A stretch of DNA of 26,946 nt from Chloroflexota bacterium (GTDB lineage Bacteria > Chloroflexota > Anaerolineae > Anaerolineales > Villigracilaceae): assembly GCA_021796155.1 (NCBI GenBank), contig JAJYOO010000002.1, positions 1-26,946 of the forward strand, given 5' to 3'. A program made the position numbers and the translations under genes. Positions 1 to 7,480 of the stretch are shown piece by piece; the first letter of the stretch is position 1; each line of letters starts with the position of its first letter. The notes under the pieces were generated by a model. That model saw nothing but the letters and a program-made list of their open reading frames with translations. It was not told the DNA's origin and made no database searches.

Positions 1-972
1 CGAGATCTTCATCAGCAACAGCCCAAAATGCGGATACACGCCCAGCGTATTCCGCTCGCGGAATCCAGCCGCGATCACTGCCGCCGACGCGCCGATGTCA
101 ATGCCGAGGATGCCGCCGCGCGCTCCGCCATAAACTTGTCCGAGAAAACGCATCATGCGTCCTTCGGCATACGCGGTTGGCAAAACATGCCCCGCGGCCC
201 ACGACTCCAATGTGTCCACGCCTTTGAGTTGGCGCTTGCGAACTCCGAGATAAAGCGAAGTCAATTCGCGCGCGGCCGGTTCGAGGTCCTCGGTATCGAG
301 CGAAGGCCGCACATTCGGACTGAAATGCAATGCCGAACTTACTCCGCCCAACAACTCTTTAACTTCATCGTCCAATTTTTGATTTCCAGCAAACAATACC
401 GATGGCCTTCGTTCGGGCGTCAATAAATAACTAGAAAGGCCAACCGGCTCGAGCATCTTGTGGATCGAACGCGACGCACCGCCGTCCGTGCCGCCGGTGA
501 TGATGACAACATCAGGGCGCAAACGCATGAGCGTATCAATTTGTTCGTCGGGCTTGCGGTGATTGTTGAGACCAAACGATTCAACGACGCGCGTGTAACT
601 TGTTTCCGCCAAACGCCGCGCGCTTTCAAGCGAGACATCCGACAGCAAACCAACGATGACGGTCTTAAGTGCCGGGCCAGCGGACAACGTGCACACAAAC
701 GCGTCCACGCCGGACCCGTCGGCCTGCGCGGGCGTAATCAGCTTTCGATCCGCCCCGAGAAAAGCGCGTCCGGTGATCGTCTGCAAATTTTCGAGCGCGT
801 TGCGGACTCCTTCGCTCACATCTTTGAATGGCGCTTCGGCTGTGGACGGCGCGGAACTCGACGCGAGAAAACGATATGTGCCTTCCACAACGTCGAACAA
901 CACCGCGCGCGTGTTCGCGCCGCCGATGTCTACCGCAAGAAGAGAATCACCTTCAACGAGTGATGCAGGCAT
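1..972 (-). CDS. MutL/GlmL-like actin-fold ATPase (partial, 3' end outside window)
   Basis: This frame is open across the first 972 bases and encodes 324 residues; the C-terminus lies beyond the left edge. The start ATG (970-972) comes three bases after the stop of the upstream membrane-protein gene. Visible actin-fold signatures are a phosphate-1 loop near residues 14-24 (AVDIGGANTRAVLFD), a GGTDGG segment in the middle, an NVRP motif, and a second nucleotide-binding loop (ILGIDIGASAAV) near the end of the visible part. This pattern fits the MutL/GlmL family, annotated as accessory proteins of the cobalamin-dependent glutamate mutase. That name is by family resemblance: no glutamate mutase subunit is in the window, and the operon is otherwise membrane proteins. 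It may serve as a nucleotide-driven chaperone for a B12 mutase or for the membrane assembly encoded with it. The last seven visible residues (LLLMKIS) repeat a stretch of the neighbouring gene, so the left edge should be treated with care. Confidence 0.75.
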   Translation of the reverse strand, partial: MPASLVEGDSLLAVDIGGANTRAVLFDVVEGTYRFLASSSAPSTAEAPFKDVSEGVRNALENLQTITGRAFLGADRKLITPAQADGSGVDAFVCTLSAGPALKTVIVGLLSDVSLESARRLAETSYTRVVESFGLNNHRKPDEQIDTLMRLRPDVVIITGGTDGGASRSIHKMLEPVGLSSYLLTPERRPSVLFAGNQKLDDEVKELLGGVSSALHFSPNVRPSLDTEDLEPAARELTSLYLGVRKRQLKGVDTLESWAAGHVLPTAYAEGRMMRFLGQVYGGARGGILGIDIGASAAVIAAGFRERNTLGVYPHFGLLLMKIS

Positions 973-975
973 GGA

Positions 976-1659
976 TCAATTTCCCAGTCCGAAGAATGTG
1001 CCAAAGAAATGCAGGCGTTCGATCAAAGCCGTCAGCGCTGCGGAATAAACGCCCGCGAATAGAACACCGAGCGCAACCGCTACAAAAATACCGCCGACAA
1101 ATGCAATGATTTCGATTAAGCCAAAACGCTTTACCGCGCCATCGGCGGTTGTGCCTGCGCCGAAATGGAAATAAGCAAGCGTTGTCACCACGCCGAATAA
1201 TATGAATCCAGCATTGAGCAGTGTGCCGTTAAGTAACGCATCCAAGGGTGAAACTGACTTTGGCAAAGCAAATGCGTTGATCGTCGCGCCGATTTGCGGG
1301 AACAATGTCCCGGTGACTGCGCCGCCGATTGCCACAGCCGAACCAATACCAACCAGAATCGCCATCGAAGGCGTGCCAAGCCGAGTCAACTGTGGCGAGA
1401 TCTTCATCAGCAACAGCACAGATAAAACAAGCGGAACCGCGAGCAATGCGCGCTGAAGTATCGTTCCATAGACGAGCGGTTGAATCAAATCAGGCCATAT
1501 CGCCTGCCAAAACGCCACCGCCGCGACATATCCAGCCGAAACGCCGACGAAAATATAAATGGCAATGCGGAAGAGCGGATTATCTCCAATGAGATAACTC
1601 AGAACCATCAATGAAAAAAAGAAAGCAAGGATGCCGGAAATCAAATCAAGTGAGATCAT
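976..1659 (-). CDS. polytopic membrane protein, unknown function
   Basis: 227 residues, almost entirely hydrophobic, with about six predicted membrane helices (approximately residues 5-24, 31-52, 64-85, 100-120, 145-165 and 180-205). No catalytic or transport motif was recognised. The start ATG overlaps the stop of the upstream zinc-ribbon gene by four bases (ATGA, 1656-1659), which suggests translational coupling. The downstream MutL-like gene follows after three bases. It is probably a membrane component of whatever assembly this operon encodes. A helix in its middle carries LLLMKIS, encoded by a 22-nt stretch that also occurs at the extreme left edge of the window. Confidence 0.8.
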   Translation of the reverse strand: MISLDLISGILAFFFSLMVLSYLIGDNPLFRIAIYIFVGVSAGYVAAVAFWQAIWPDLIQPLVYGTILQRALLAVPLVLSVLLLMKISPQLTRLGTPSMAILVGIGSAVAIGGAVTGTLFPQIGATINAFALPKSVSPLDALLNGTLLNAGFILFGVVTTLAYFHFGAGTTADGAVKRFGLIEIIAFVGGIFVAVALGVLFAGVYSAALTALIERLHFFGTFFGLGN

Positions 1660-4178
1660 TTAGTCCCCTGTGCGCGGCGTGCCTGCAAGCCAAGAATTAG
1701 ATTCCATAAACCGCCCAAAACAATCAGGACGACTGCGATCAATAATCCAATGCTGTACGCGTCCCAATATCTGCGGACAAAGCCGGGCAATCCGCCGTTT
1801 GCTTCTTCAACGCCAGACGCACCGCTCAACCCTGAAACAAGCCCGGCGACCTGGCCGGAGTCAACGTAAGGCAGGAACATCGGTCCCGCCTGCGCGCTGG
1901 AAACGATGATCATCGGCGAAGTGCCGCGCTCGAGGGCGGTCTGCTCGATCCAAGTCCGACCTGAGTCAACGCTGTCCGTTAAAACGATGACCGCCGCAAA
2001 GTCCGAAAGATGCGTCACGCCTTGAAGCGGTGCGGATTGCCAGACCGCGTTCCGATCCGCGCCAAGCGGCATGGCCGCTATTGGATTTTGTGCAAACGCA
2101 TATACGCCGGTCAAGCCGCCGGGCAAATATCCAAGATCAACGTATTGCGTCCCGCGTTCATAATTGCGTGCGGCAAGCACATCCGACATGAAACGTTCTC
2201 CGAGCGCCGCACCAGTCGGTGACGTGGAAATGATTGCAAGGCGCGGATGCTTCAACAGGAGCAATTGATCCATCAACGAGGAGCCGGTCGCTTCCATTTC
2301 GCCGACCGTGGATGGCTGGTAATCGAAAACGGCCAGCACCGGGGCGCCTTCCGGGATTGCGCCGACAGCTTGTATCGCCGAATTGGTTTCGTTGGGAACC
2401 TGACTTGGCAGCGGGAAAATCCGAGTGCCGCTAAAAACGACGCCACCCAAAACGATCAAAAGGATCGCGCTGAGCGCCCAACGCAAAACACGCTGCGACG
2501 TTATCACCGTGCCGGCTTTCATCGGGATCGGCGCGGTCTCCGCGCCAAGGATTTTTTCGAGGAGCGCAGCTTGCGCCTGCTGCTCATCGGTTGCATTGAG
2601 TTTGATCGAATGCGATTTCGGTTTGCTCGATGGAGCAGCCGCGCCGGGGATCACCGGGAGAACGCCTTGCAAACCTGCCAGCGGCCCGCTTGATTCGACG
2701 GCGGCTTCGCTCGCGGGCGCGGACGGTTCAGGCATCGCCGCTTCAACGGGACGCATGGCCTGAACCCATGAAGGCAATTCGGCTGGGGCGATCTGTTCCT
2801 CCGCGGCGGGCGGTGGATTTCCTTCGGCTCCGGGCTGGCTTGTTGATGAGGCGCTTGTGAGCCAATCGGGTAACTGCATCGAACCGAAGACTTCATCCGC
2901 ATCGCTGCTTGAAAGCGATTCCGGTGTAAAAGCGGACGAGGCGGAAGATTCTTGTGCTGTTGATTCTTCGGGAGCAAATACCGATGACACCTGGCTCGAT
3001 TCGGATGGTTGCGATTCAGCAGGTTTGAGTGATGCGAGCCAATCAGGCAATTCTGTTGGAGCCGCCGCTTCTTTAGATGTTGGCTCAGGTTTCGCGACCG
3101 GCGGTGTCTCGCTGGATGTGCCCGTAGATTTCAGCCAATCAGGAATTTCAGATTTTGTTTCAGCCGCTTCCGGGTGCGGCGGAGTTGCAATAGTCGGTTT
3201 GGACGCAGGAATATTTTGCGCTGGCGGTTGTTCGATGACCGGCGCATTGACGTCAAGACTCTTCAACCAATCCGGCGTTTCAACTTTTGATGTTGGCTCC
3301 GGCTGTGGTTGTGCAGGCGGTTCTTCCATGGCCGGCGCATTTTTATCGAGGTCTTTCAACCAATCGGGAACTTCAACATTCGACGAAGCTACAGGTCCAG
3401 CAGGTTTTTGTTCGATGACCGATGCGTTGGCATCAAGATTCTTCAACCAATCCGGAGTCTCAATATTCGATGATTGTGCGGGCTGTTCGGGCGCCGGCGT
3501 GGGTGCGGCACGTTCGTCCAGATTTTTCAGCCAGTCGGCCACGTTCGAATCTAAAGATTGAGAAGGCTCAGGCTGGGATGAAGCTGGTTGAGCGGGAGCC
3601 ACATTTTCGGCCGCGGCAGAAGCGGATGCCCGCGCAAACCATTCTGCCAGTTCATCTTTTTCCGGAGCGGATTCTTGTCCAGCCATCCACGAAGGTACTT
3701 CGCCTTGCGCCGATTCTTCATTTGTTATTTGCCCCGAAGAAGTTTCAGTAGGGCCTAACTCAACAAATTTGGTTGGAGTATCTTCGGGTTCGGTCTTCTT
3801 CTTTTTCGATGGAACACCGGTGATGTTCGTCAGCCAATCGGGAGTCTCTTCATCTTCCGTTTCACTTTGCGATACAAGCCCGGCCAGCAAATCAGGAGCA
3901 TGCGAAATCGGCGTGGTCTTTTGTTCGTCTTCCTTTTTGGACTCTTCCTCTTCGGCTGATTGCCGCGCCTGCTGGCGCGCCTCACGCAACCATTGAGGCA
4001 GAATCGGCTCAAGTTCGGATGTCGTTTTCTTTGTGGGGACCTGACCCGGCGTGAGCGGAGCATCCTCGCCTTTGAGCGGACCGGTCAACGGCTGGAGCCG
4101 CGATTGGCAATTCTGGCAAAACTCAACATCCGCCGAATTGACTTCGCCACATACCGGACATTTGATCGTATCAGCCAT
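1656..4178 (-). CDS. zinc-ribbon protein with PDWL motif array and two membrane helices
   Basis: 840 residues. An N-terminal zinc ribbon has CxxC pairs at residues 7/10 and 21/24. Residues about 40-500 are acidic, Pro/Ser/Ala-rich and predicted disordered. They carry about twelve short motifs of the form [hydrophobic]-P-[DSQ]-W-[LMV] or close variants: residues 61-64, 113-116, 162-165, 178-181, 214-217, 242-245, 271-274, 302-305, 346-349, 378-381, 437-440 and 469-472. Four of them sit in degenerate 28-31-residue tandem repeats (DWLKxLDxxA followed by a PA/E-rich spacer). A membrane helix follows at about 565-584, then a 200-residue globular part (about 605-790), then a second helix at 808-830 and a short basic tail. 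The topology is probably a cytoplasmic disordered arm with an external globular domain. The repeated tryptophan motifs look like multivalent docking sites. It has a 4-base overlap with the downstream gene and starts 3 bases after the preceding stop. Function unknown. Confidence 0.85.
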   Translation of the reverse strand: MADTIKCPVCGEVNSADVEFCQNCQSRLQPLTGPLKGEDAPLTPGQVPTKKTTSELEPILPQWLREARQQARQSAEEEESKKEDEQKTTPISHAPDLLAGLVSQSETEDEETPDWLTNITGVPSKKKKTEPEDTPTKFVELGPTETSSGQITNEESAQGEVPSWMAGQESAPEKDELAEWFARASASAAAENVAPAQPASSQPEPSQSLDSNVADWLKNLDERAAPTPAPEQPAQSSNIETPDWLKNLDANASVIEQKPAGPVASSNVEVPDWLKDLDKNAPAMEEPPAQPQPEPTSKVETPDWLKSLDVNAPVIEQPPAQNIPASKPTIATPPHPEAAETKSEIPDWLKSTGTSSETPPVAKPEPTSKEAAAPTELPDWLASLKPAESQPSESSQVSSVFAPEESTAQESSASSAFTPESLSSSDADEVFGSMQLPDWLTSASSTSQPGAEGNPPPAAEEQIAPAELPSWVQAMRPVEAAMPEPSAPASEAAVESSGPLAGLQGVLPVIPGAAAPSSKPKSHSIKLNATDEQQAQAALLEKILGAETAPIPMKAGTVITSQRVLRWALSAILLIVLGGVVFSGTRIFPLPSQVPNETNSAIQAVGAIPEGAPVLAVFDYQPSTVGEMEATGSSLMDQLLLLKHPRLAIISTSPTGAALGERFMSDVLAARNYERGTQYVDLGYLPGGLTGVYAFAQNPIAAMPLGADRNAVWQSAPLQGVTHLSDFAAVIVLTDSVDSGRTWIEQTALERGTSPMIIVSSAQAGPMFLPYVDSGQVAGLVSGLSGASGVEEANGGLPGFVRRYWDAYSIGLLIAVVLIVLGGLWNLILGLQARRAQGTK
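3144..3542 (-). repeat. degenerate tandem repeats encoding DWLKxLD units
   Basis: Within the 840-aa gene, residues about 213-345 are built of units of 28, 29 and 31 codons plus one longer unit. Each begins with DWLK[ND/S]LD and ends with a Pro/Ala/Glu-rich spacer. Related nucleotide blocks are visible on the plus strand around 3250, 3345, 3430 and 3515 (variants of CTTCAACCAATC). The units have diverged and the reading frame is intact, so this is a protein-level repeat rather than a recent DNA expansion. Confidence 0.7.
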
Positions 4179-4181
4179 TAT

Positions 4182-4793
4182 TTATTTTCCACCATACGGG
4201 CGGTCTGCGCCGAACAACACGCGCAGGCCGGTCGTCAGTGTGCCGAGTGCAACGCCAATCAAGATGCCGCGCATTCCGCCCAATGCCAGCACATGCTGGA
4301 ACCACGGGCGAAGAAAATTATTCAATGGACCGATCTCGCCGAAAGGCAACGTTGCCGAAGCGAATAGCATCAGGACAGCAGTAAGGATAAAAACCACGCT
4401 CATCACATTGGTTCGACGCCGCAATAAACGGATGCTTGCATAAAGAAGCGTCACGGCCAGCAGCGCCATCAACGTGGCCTCGATTGGAACGATCACTGCA
4501 TTGACCAGCAAACGGATATCAGGATGATCTGGTCCAAGTGCGAGGCCGAAAATAAATGTTGCAAATAAACAGATCAACAAAAGCGCGCTATACAGGCTGC
4601 CCTTCTCGCGCTTTGTAATCTTATTCCAATGAACAAAAGTTAAATTGAAAACGCCGATCAACGTGGCCGTTCCCGCCAAAATAATGGACCAGGTCAACAA
4701 CATATCTTGAACTGGAGCCAATGCCGGAACAAAATATCCAACTAGGACGATCAAGCCGGTGAGAATGGCAAGGATAAGTGCAACGTAACGCAT
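4182..4793 (-). CDS. six-helix membrane protein, unknown function
   Basis: 203 residues with predicted helices at about 3-24, 33-54, 66-86, 96-122, 129-150 and 168-190. Basic loops (HWNKITKREK and RLLRRRTN) lie between helices and probably face the cytoplasm. No known motif was recognised. The start codon shares one base with the stop of the preceding gene (TAATG, around 4793). Its stop is three bases before the start of the zinc-ribbon gene, so it belongs to the same transcript. Likely a membrane subunit of the operon's assembly. Confidence 0.8.
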   Translation of the reverse strand: MRYVALILAILTGLIVLVGYFVPALAPVQDMLLTWSIILAGTATLIGVFNLTFVHWNKITKREKGSLYSALLLICLFATFIFGLALGPDHPDIRLLVNAVIVPIEATLMALLAVTLLYASIRLLRRRTNVMSVVFILTAVLMLFASATLPFGEIGPLNNFLRPWFQHVLALGGMRGILIGVALGTLTTGLRVLFGADRPYGGK

Positions 4794-5530
4794 TAGATGA
4801 TCCCCAAAAATTTCAAAGCCGCGCCTGCGATCAAAATCAAAATGATCGCCCAGCGCAAAACATCCTGGACGGTCAGGCTGGCCTCATGCGAAGCGGTCGC
4901 TCCCAAATACGCCCCAGTTGCAAAAAGCTCTTCGCCGATCAACGCTTCGGGTGCAGACACATACAATGCAGCTTGCGCCGAAAGGTCATCGCTTGAGCCG
5001 AGTAAAAATTCATTCTCGCGGTCCGCGGCATCAGCAATCAATGCGGACTCAACGCCGAAGTGACCGATCAAGATGCTGGCAGAAACATCTTCGTCAAACA
5101 GAATTGGCATCGTTCCGACGGCAGATGAGAATGGCGTAAGACCGGTCAAGCGCCCAGTCGTTGGCTGGTAAAACTCTCCCGCGCCCGCGGCCTTATAACC
5201 GGCTTCGAGCGTATCCTGTGCGAGCAATGTCAATGCGGATTCGCCAGACGCCGCGATGGGCGGATTGTCGCTGAGCGAAGTCCGTTCCGTGAGATGACGC
5301 AACATTCCGAGACCCGCGAGCGGTGCGCCCGCCGACGGCGTTAGCAAGCTGGTATTTCCCAACGCGATAAAAAGACGCGTGCCATCTTCGACGCTCAAAC
5401 CGAAGGCGCGATAAAGTCTCGACAACGCAGGGATGACGCGTAATTTAATTGGCGACTTACGTTTAATAAGTGAAAGAATTAGAAGGAGAATTGCAGAAAA
5501 GCCGACGACGCCGAGTCCGATCAGGTTCAT
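4793..5530 (-). CDS. membrane-anchored protein, DUF6754-like
   Basis: 245 residues. A hydrophobic N-terminal helix (about 1-18) is followed by a basic KRKSPIKLR segment. A soluble middle part is rich in small residues, including LGNTSLLTPSAGAPLAGLGMLRHL. A C-terminal helix lies at about 222-243. From memory this matches proteins annotated as DUF6754 in Chloroflexota, often next to similar genes; that identification was not tested here. The start overlaps the upstream small gene by four bases (5527-5530), and it overlaps the next gene by one base. The two terminal helices place the middle domain on one face of the membrane. Function unknown. Confidence 0.75.
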   Translation of the reverse strand: MNLIGLGVVGFSAILLLILSLIKRKSPIKLRVIPALSRLYRAFGLSVEDGTRLFIALGNTSLLTPSAGAPLAGLGMLRHLTERTSLSDNPPIAASGESALTLLAQDTLEAGYKAAGAGEFYQPTTGRLTGLTPFSSAVGTMPILFDEDVSASILIGHFGVESALIADAADRENEFLLGSSDDLSAQAALYVSAPEALIGEELFATGAYLGATASHEASLTVQDVLRWAIILILIAGAALKFLGII

Positions 5531-5847
5531 GAGAGAGATTCCCCGCGTGCATTAGGTTCTTCAGTGTCCAGGAATGAAGCGAAAGCACGCGCTTCTTCAT
5601 CTGATTCGAGCATGTGAGCGAGCGACTCAGCGCCTTGTCCAAAAAATGGACGCCCTATATAAAGAAGTTGGGCAGAGAGCAAGGCCAGCGGCTTGCCAGC
5701 ATCAAGGAACCAGGATGCAATCCCATCAAGTTGATAACGGTGCAACGTTTCAGCCCATTGAAGCCAGTGTTCGCGCGTCCGTAGGTGGCCCGCCGCAGGT
5801 GGCCTGTGTGCCATGTGCCACGATGCTTGCCCGTTAGGGTTTTGCAT
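5527..5847 (-). CDS. small soluble protein, first gene of the membrane operon
   Basis: 106 residues with no signal peptide. A helical segment (HWLQWAETLHRYQLDGIASWFLDAGKPLALLSAQLLYIGRPFF) suggests an amphipathic or membrane-associated helix, followed by an acidic tail. No known family was recognised. It is the first gene of the operon and overlaps the next one by four bases. A candidate -10 hexamer (TATACT in the minus sense, 5854-5859) lies six bases before the ATG, with no ribosome-binding site, so the mRNA may be leaderless. An internal ATG at residue 12 is an alternative start. Confidence 0.65.
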   Translation of the reverse strand: MQNPNGQASWHMAHRPPAAGHLRTREHWLQWAETLHRYQLDGIASWFLDAGKPLALLSAQLLYIGRPFFGQGAESLAHMLESDEEARAFASFLDTEEPNARGESLS

Positions 5848-5853
5848 AATAAG

Positions 5854-5859
5854 AGTATA
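5854..5859 (-). promoter_or_regulatory. candidate -10 box for the membrane operon (possibly leaderless)
   Basis: The minus strand reads TATACT, then CTTATT, then ATG. With a usual -10 to start distance of about seven bases, transcription would begin at the start codon itself. No clear -35 box was found at 16-18 bases. Confidence 0.35.
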
Positions 5860-5953
5860 GCATATTTTAATTTTGAACCGCCGTTTGGAAAATCAGCAGA
5901 ATTGCAGATGAATTACAGAATGGAATTTATTACATTCAGGTCATGCTTCAACG

Positions 5954-5981
5954 GTGACGGTTTTAACCAGCATAGTATAAT
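5954..5981 (+). promoter_or_regulatory. candidate sigma-70 type promoter for the B12/MeaB operon
   Basis: GTGACG (5954-5959, four of six to TTGACA) is followed after 16 bases by a perfect TATAAT (5976-5981). Transcription would start near 5988. A GGAGG ribosome-binding site (6000-6004) precedes the ATG at 6009. The 161-bp gap holds this promoter and that of the divergent membrane operon. Confidence 0.55.
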
Positions 5982-6008
5982 TTCGGCGAATTCACCCGCG
6001 GAGGAAAA

Positions 6009-6410
6009 ATGAGCGATAAGAAAATCCGTGTGCTGGTGGCCAAGCCCGGCCTCGACGGGCATGACCGCGGCGCAAAAGTTGTGGCGCGTGCCTTACGCGA
6101 TGCCGGCATGGAAGTGATCTACACCGGCCTGCGCCAGACTCCCGAAATGATCGCAGAAGCTGCCTTGCAGGAAGATGTGGATGTGGTGGGACTTTCGATT
6201 CTATCCGGCGCACACATGGCGCTGGCGCCGCGCATTATGGAATTGTTGAAGGCCAATGGACAGACGCACGTCAAAGTGTTCATCGGCGGCATCGTGCCGG
6301 ATGAAGATATTCCGCGTTTAATGGAGATGGGCATCACGGGCGTTTACGGCCCCGGCGCTTCAACAGAAGATATTGTAAAAGATATTCGCAATTCGATTTC
6401 GGAGAAGTAG
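6009..6410 (+). CDS. cobalamin-binding subunit of methylmalonyl-CoA-type mutase
   Basis: 133 residues forming a stand-alone B12-binding domain. The base-off/His-on signature DGHDRG is at residues 16-21, with His18 as predicted lower axial cobalt ligand. It is followed by the SxL segment (SILSG) and the GG motif (IGGIVPDED). The length equals the C-terminal domain of methylmalonyl-CoA mutase, so this is the small subunit of a split mutase, or an isobutyryl-/ethylmalonyl-type relative. The large catalytic subunit is not in the window. The MeaB chaperone gene lies 56 bases downstream, which supports a mutase role. A GGAGG site lies just before the ATG. Confidence 0.92.
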   Translation: MSDKKIRVLVAKPGLDGHDRGAKVVARALRDAGMEVIYTGLRQTPEMIAEAALQEDVDVVGLSILSGAHMALAPRIMELLKANGQTHVKVFIGGIVPDEDIPRLMEMGITGVYGPGASTEDIVKDIRNSISEK

Positions 6411-6466
6411 CCGCAGGCAAATGCAACTGAACACGGATTTTTGATATAAAGGACCTGCGCTCATCT

Positions 6467-7480
6467 GTGGTGAATGGATTTATGACTCTGACAGATTCAG
6501 TTTTGAACGGTGACCGTCTCGCGCTGGCGCGTGTGTTAACTCAAATTGAAAATGACACACCCGATGGCCGCACCGCGCTGGACTCGCTCTTTTCGCGCAC
6601 AGGCAAAGCGCATCTCATCGGCGTAACCGGTGCGCCCGGCACGGGCAAATCGTCGCTGGTCAATCAATTGGCCCTGCATTTCCGCACACAAAACAAACGC
6701 GTTGCGATTGTCGCCGTTGATCCATCAAGTCCGTTCACGGGAGGCGCGGTGTTAGGTGACCGCGTCCGCATGAAAGATTTGAGCGGCGACCAGGGTGTGT
6801 TCATCCGTTCGATGGCATCGCGCGGCTCCCTCGGCGGATTAGCCCAAGCGACCGCGGGCATGGTGCAGATCTTTGACGCAGCGGGCTACGATGTCATCAT
6901 GATCGAAACGGTCGGTGCGGGACAAAGTGAAGTGGACATTGCCCGATTGGCTCACACCACGCTGGTCGTTGAAGCTCCTGGACTCGGCGACGACATTCAA
7001 GCCATCAAAGCAGGCATCCTCGAAATTGCAGATATTCTTGTTGTGAACAAAGCGGATCGTCCCGGTGTGGAAAATACAGAGAAGGCACTCAAGTCCATGT
7101 TGGAATTGGCACATCCGACTCAACATGTCTTTTCGCATCATGGGAAATATATAAGCACGGTTCTACCCGCGGATGCAAATACAAACTTATGGATTCCACC
7201 AATCATCAAAACCATCGCAACCGAAGGAAACGGAGTCGCTGAACTGGCAGATCAAATCTCGAAGCACGCGGAGCACTTACGCGTCAGTGGAGATTGGGCC
7301 GCTCGTGAGCGTGCCCGCCTCGAGTCCGAGATGGAGACGGCGCTTCAGGAAAAATTGATGAGTCAGTTCCGTGAAAACGTCCCTCAAACACGTTACGATG
7401 AAATCATGCGTCAGGTTTTTGAAAGAAGTTTGTCGCCAGGCGAAGCAGTCAAGTTGTTGACAAATGGGAGGACAAAATGA
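6467..7480 (+). CDS. meaB: MeaB/ArgK-family G-protein chaperone of B12 mutase
   Basis: 337 residues from a GTG start, or 332 from ATG at 6482. A weak AAAGGA (6448-6453) sits upstream of the GTG; the choice of start is uncertain. Walker A is GAPGTGKSS (residues 55-63), followed by the VDPSSPFTGGAVLGDR segment, the Mg/switch motif ETVGAGQSE (147-155) and the NKAD base-specificity motif (194-197). MeaB proteins gate cofactor loading and protect methylmalonyl-CoA mutase from inactivation in a GTP-dependent way. The gene follows the B12-binding subunit and overlaps the next gene by four bases (ATGA). Confidence 0.93.
   Translation: MVNGFMTLTDSVLNGDRLALARVLTQIENDTPDGRTALDSLFSRTGKAHLIGVTGAPGTGKSSLVNQLALHFRTQNKRVAIVAVDPSSPFTGGAVLGDRVRMKDLSGDQGVFIRSMASRGSLGGLAQATAGMVQIFDAAGYDVIMIETVGAGQSEVDIARLAHTTLVVEAPGLGDDIQAIKAGILEIADILVVNKADRPGVENTEKALKSMLELAHPTQHVFSHHGKYISTVLPADANTNLWIPPIIKTIATEGNGVAELADQISKHAEHLRVSGDWAARERARLESEMETALQEKLMSQFRENVPQTRYDEIMRQVFERSLSPGEAVKLLTNGRTK

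Noticed and set aside
460..1109. Several plus-strand frames over the left operon
   Set aside because: Arg- and Cys-rich compositions without motifs; the minus strand reads a continuous actin-fold protein and a membrane protein.
3144..3542. CRISPR-like repeats
   Set aside because: Repeats are protein-coding, diverged, and vary in length by codons; there are no unique spacers and no cas genes.
2857..3561. Long plus-strand frame of 234 codons with repeated SQSG
   Set aside because: It is the antisense of the PDWL repeat region of the 840-aa gene; its regularity mirrors those repeats, and the operon context supports the minus strand.
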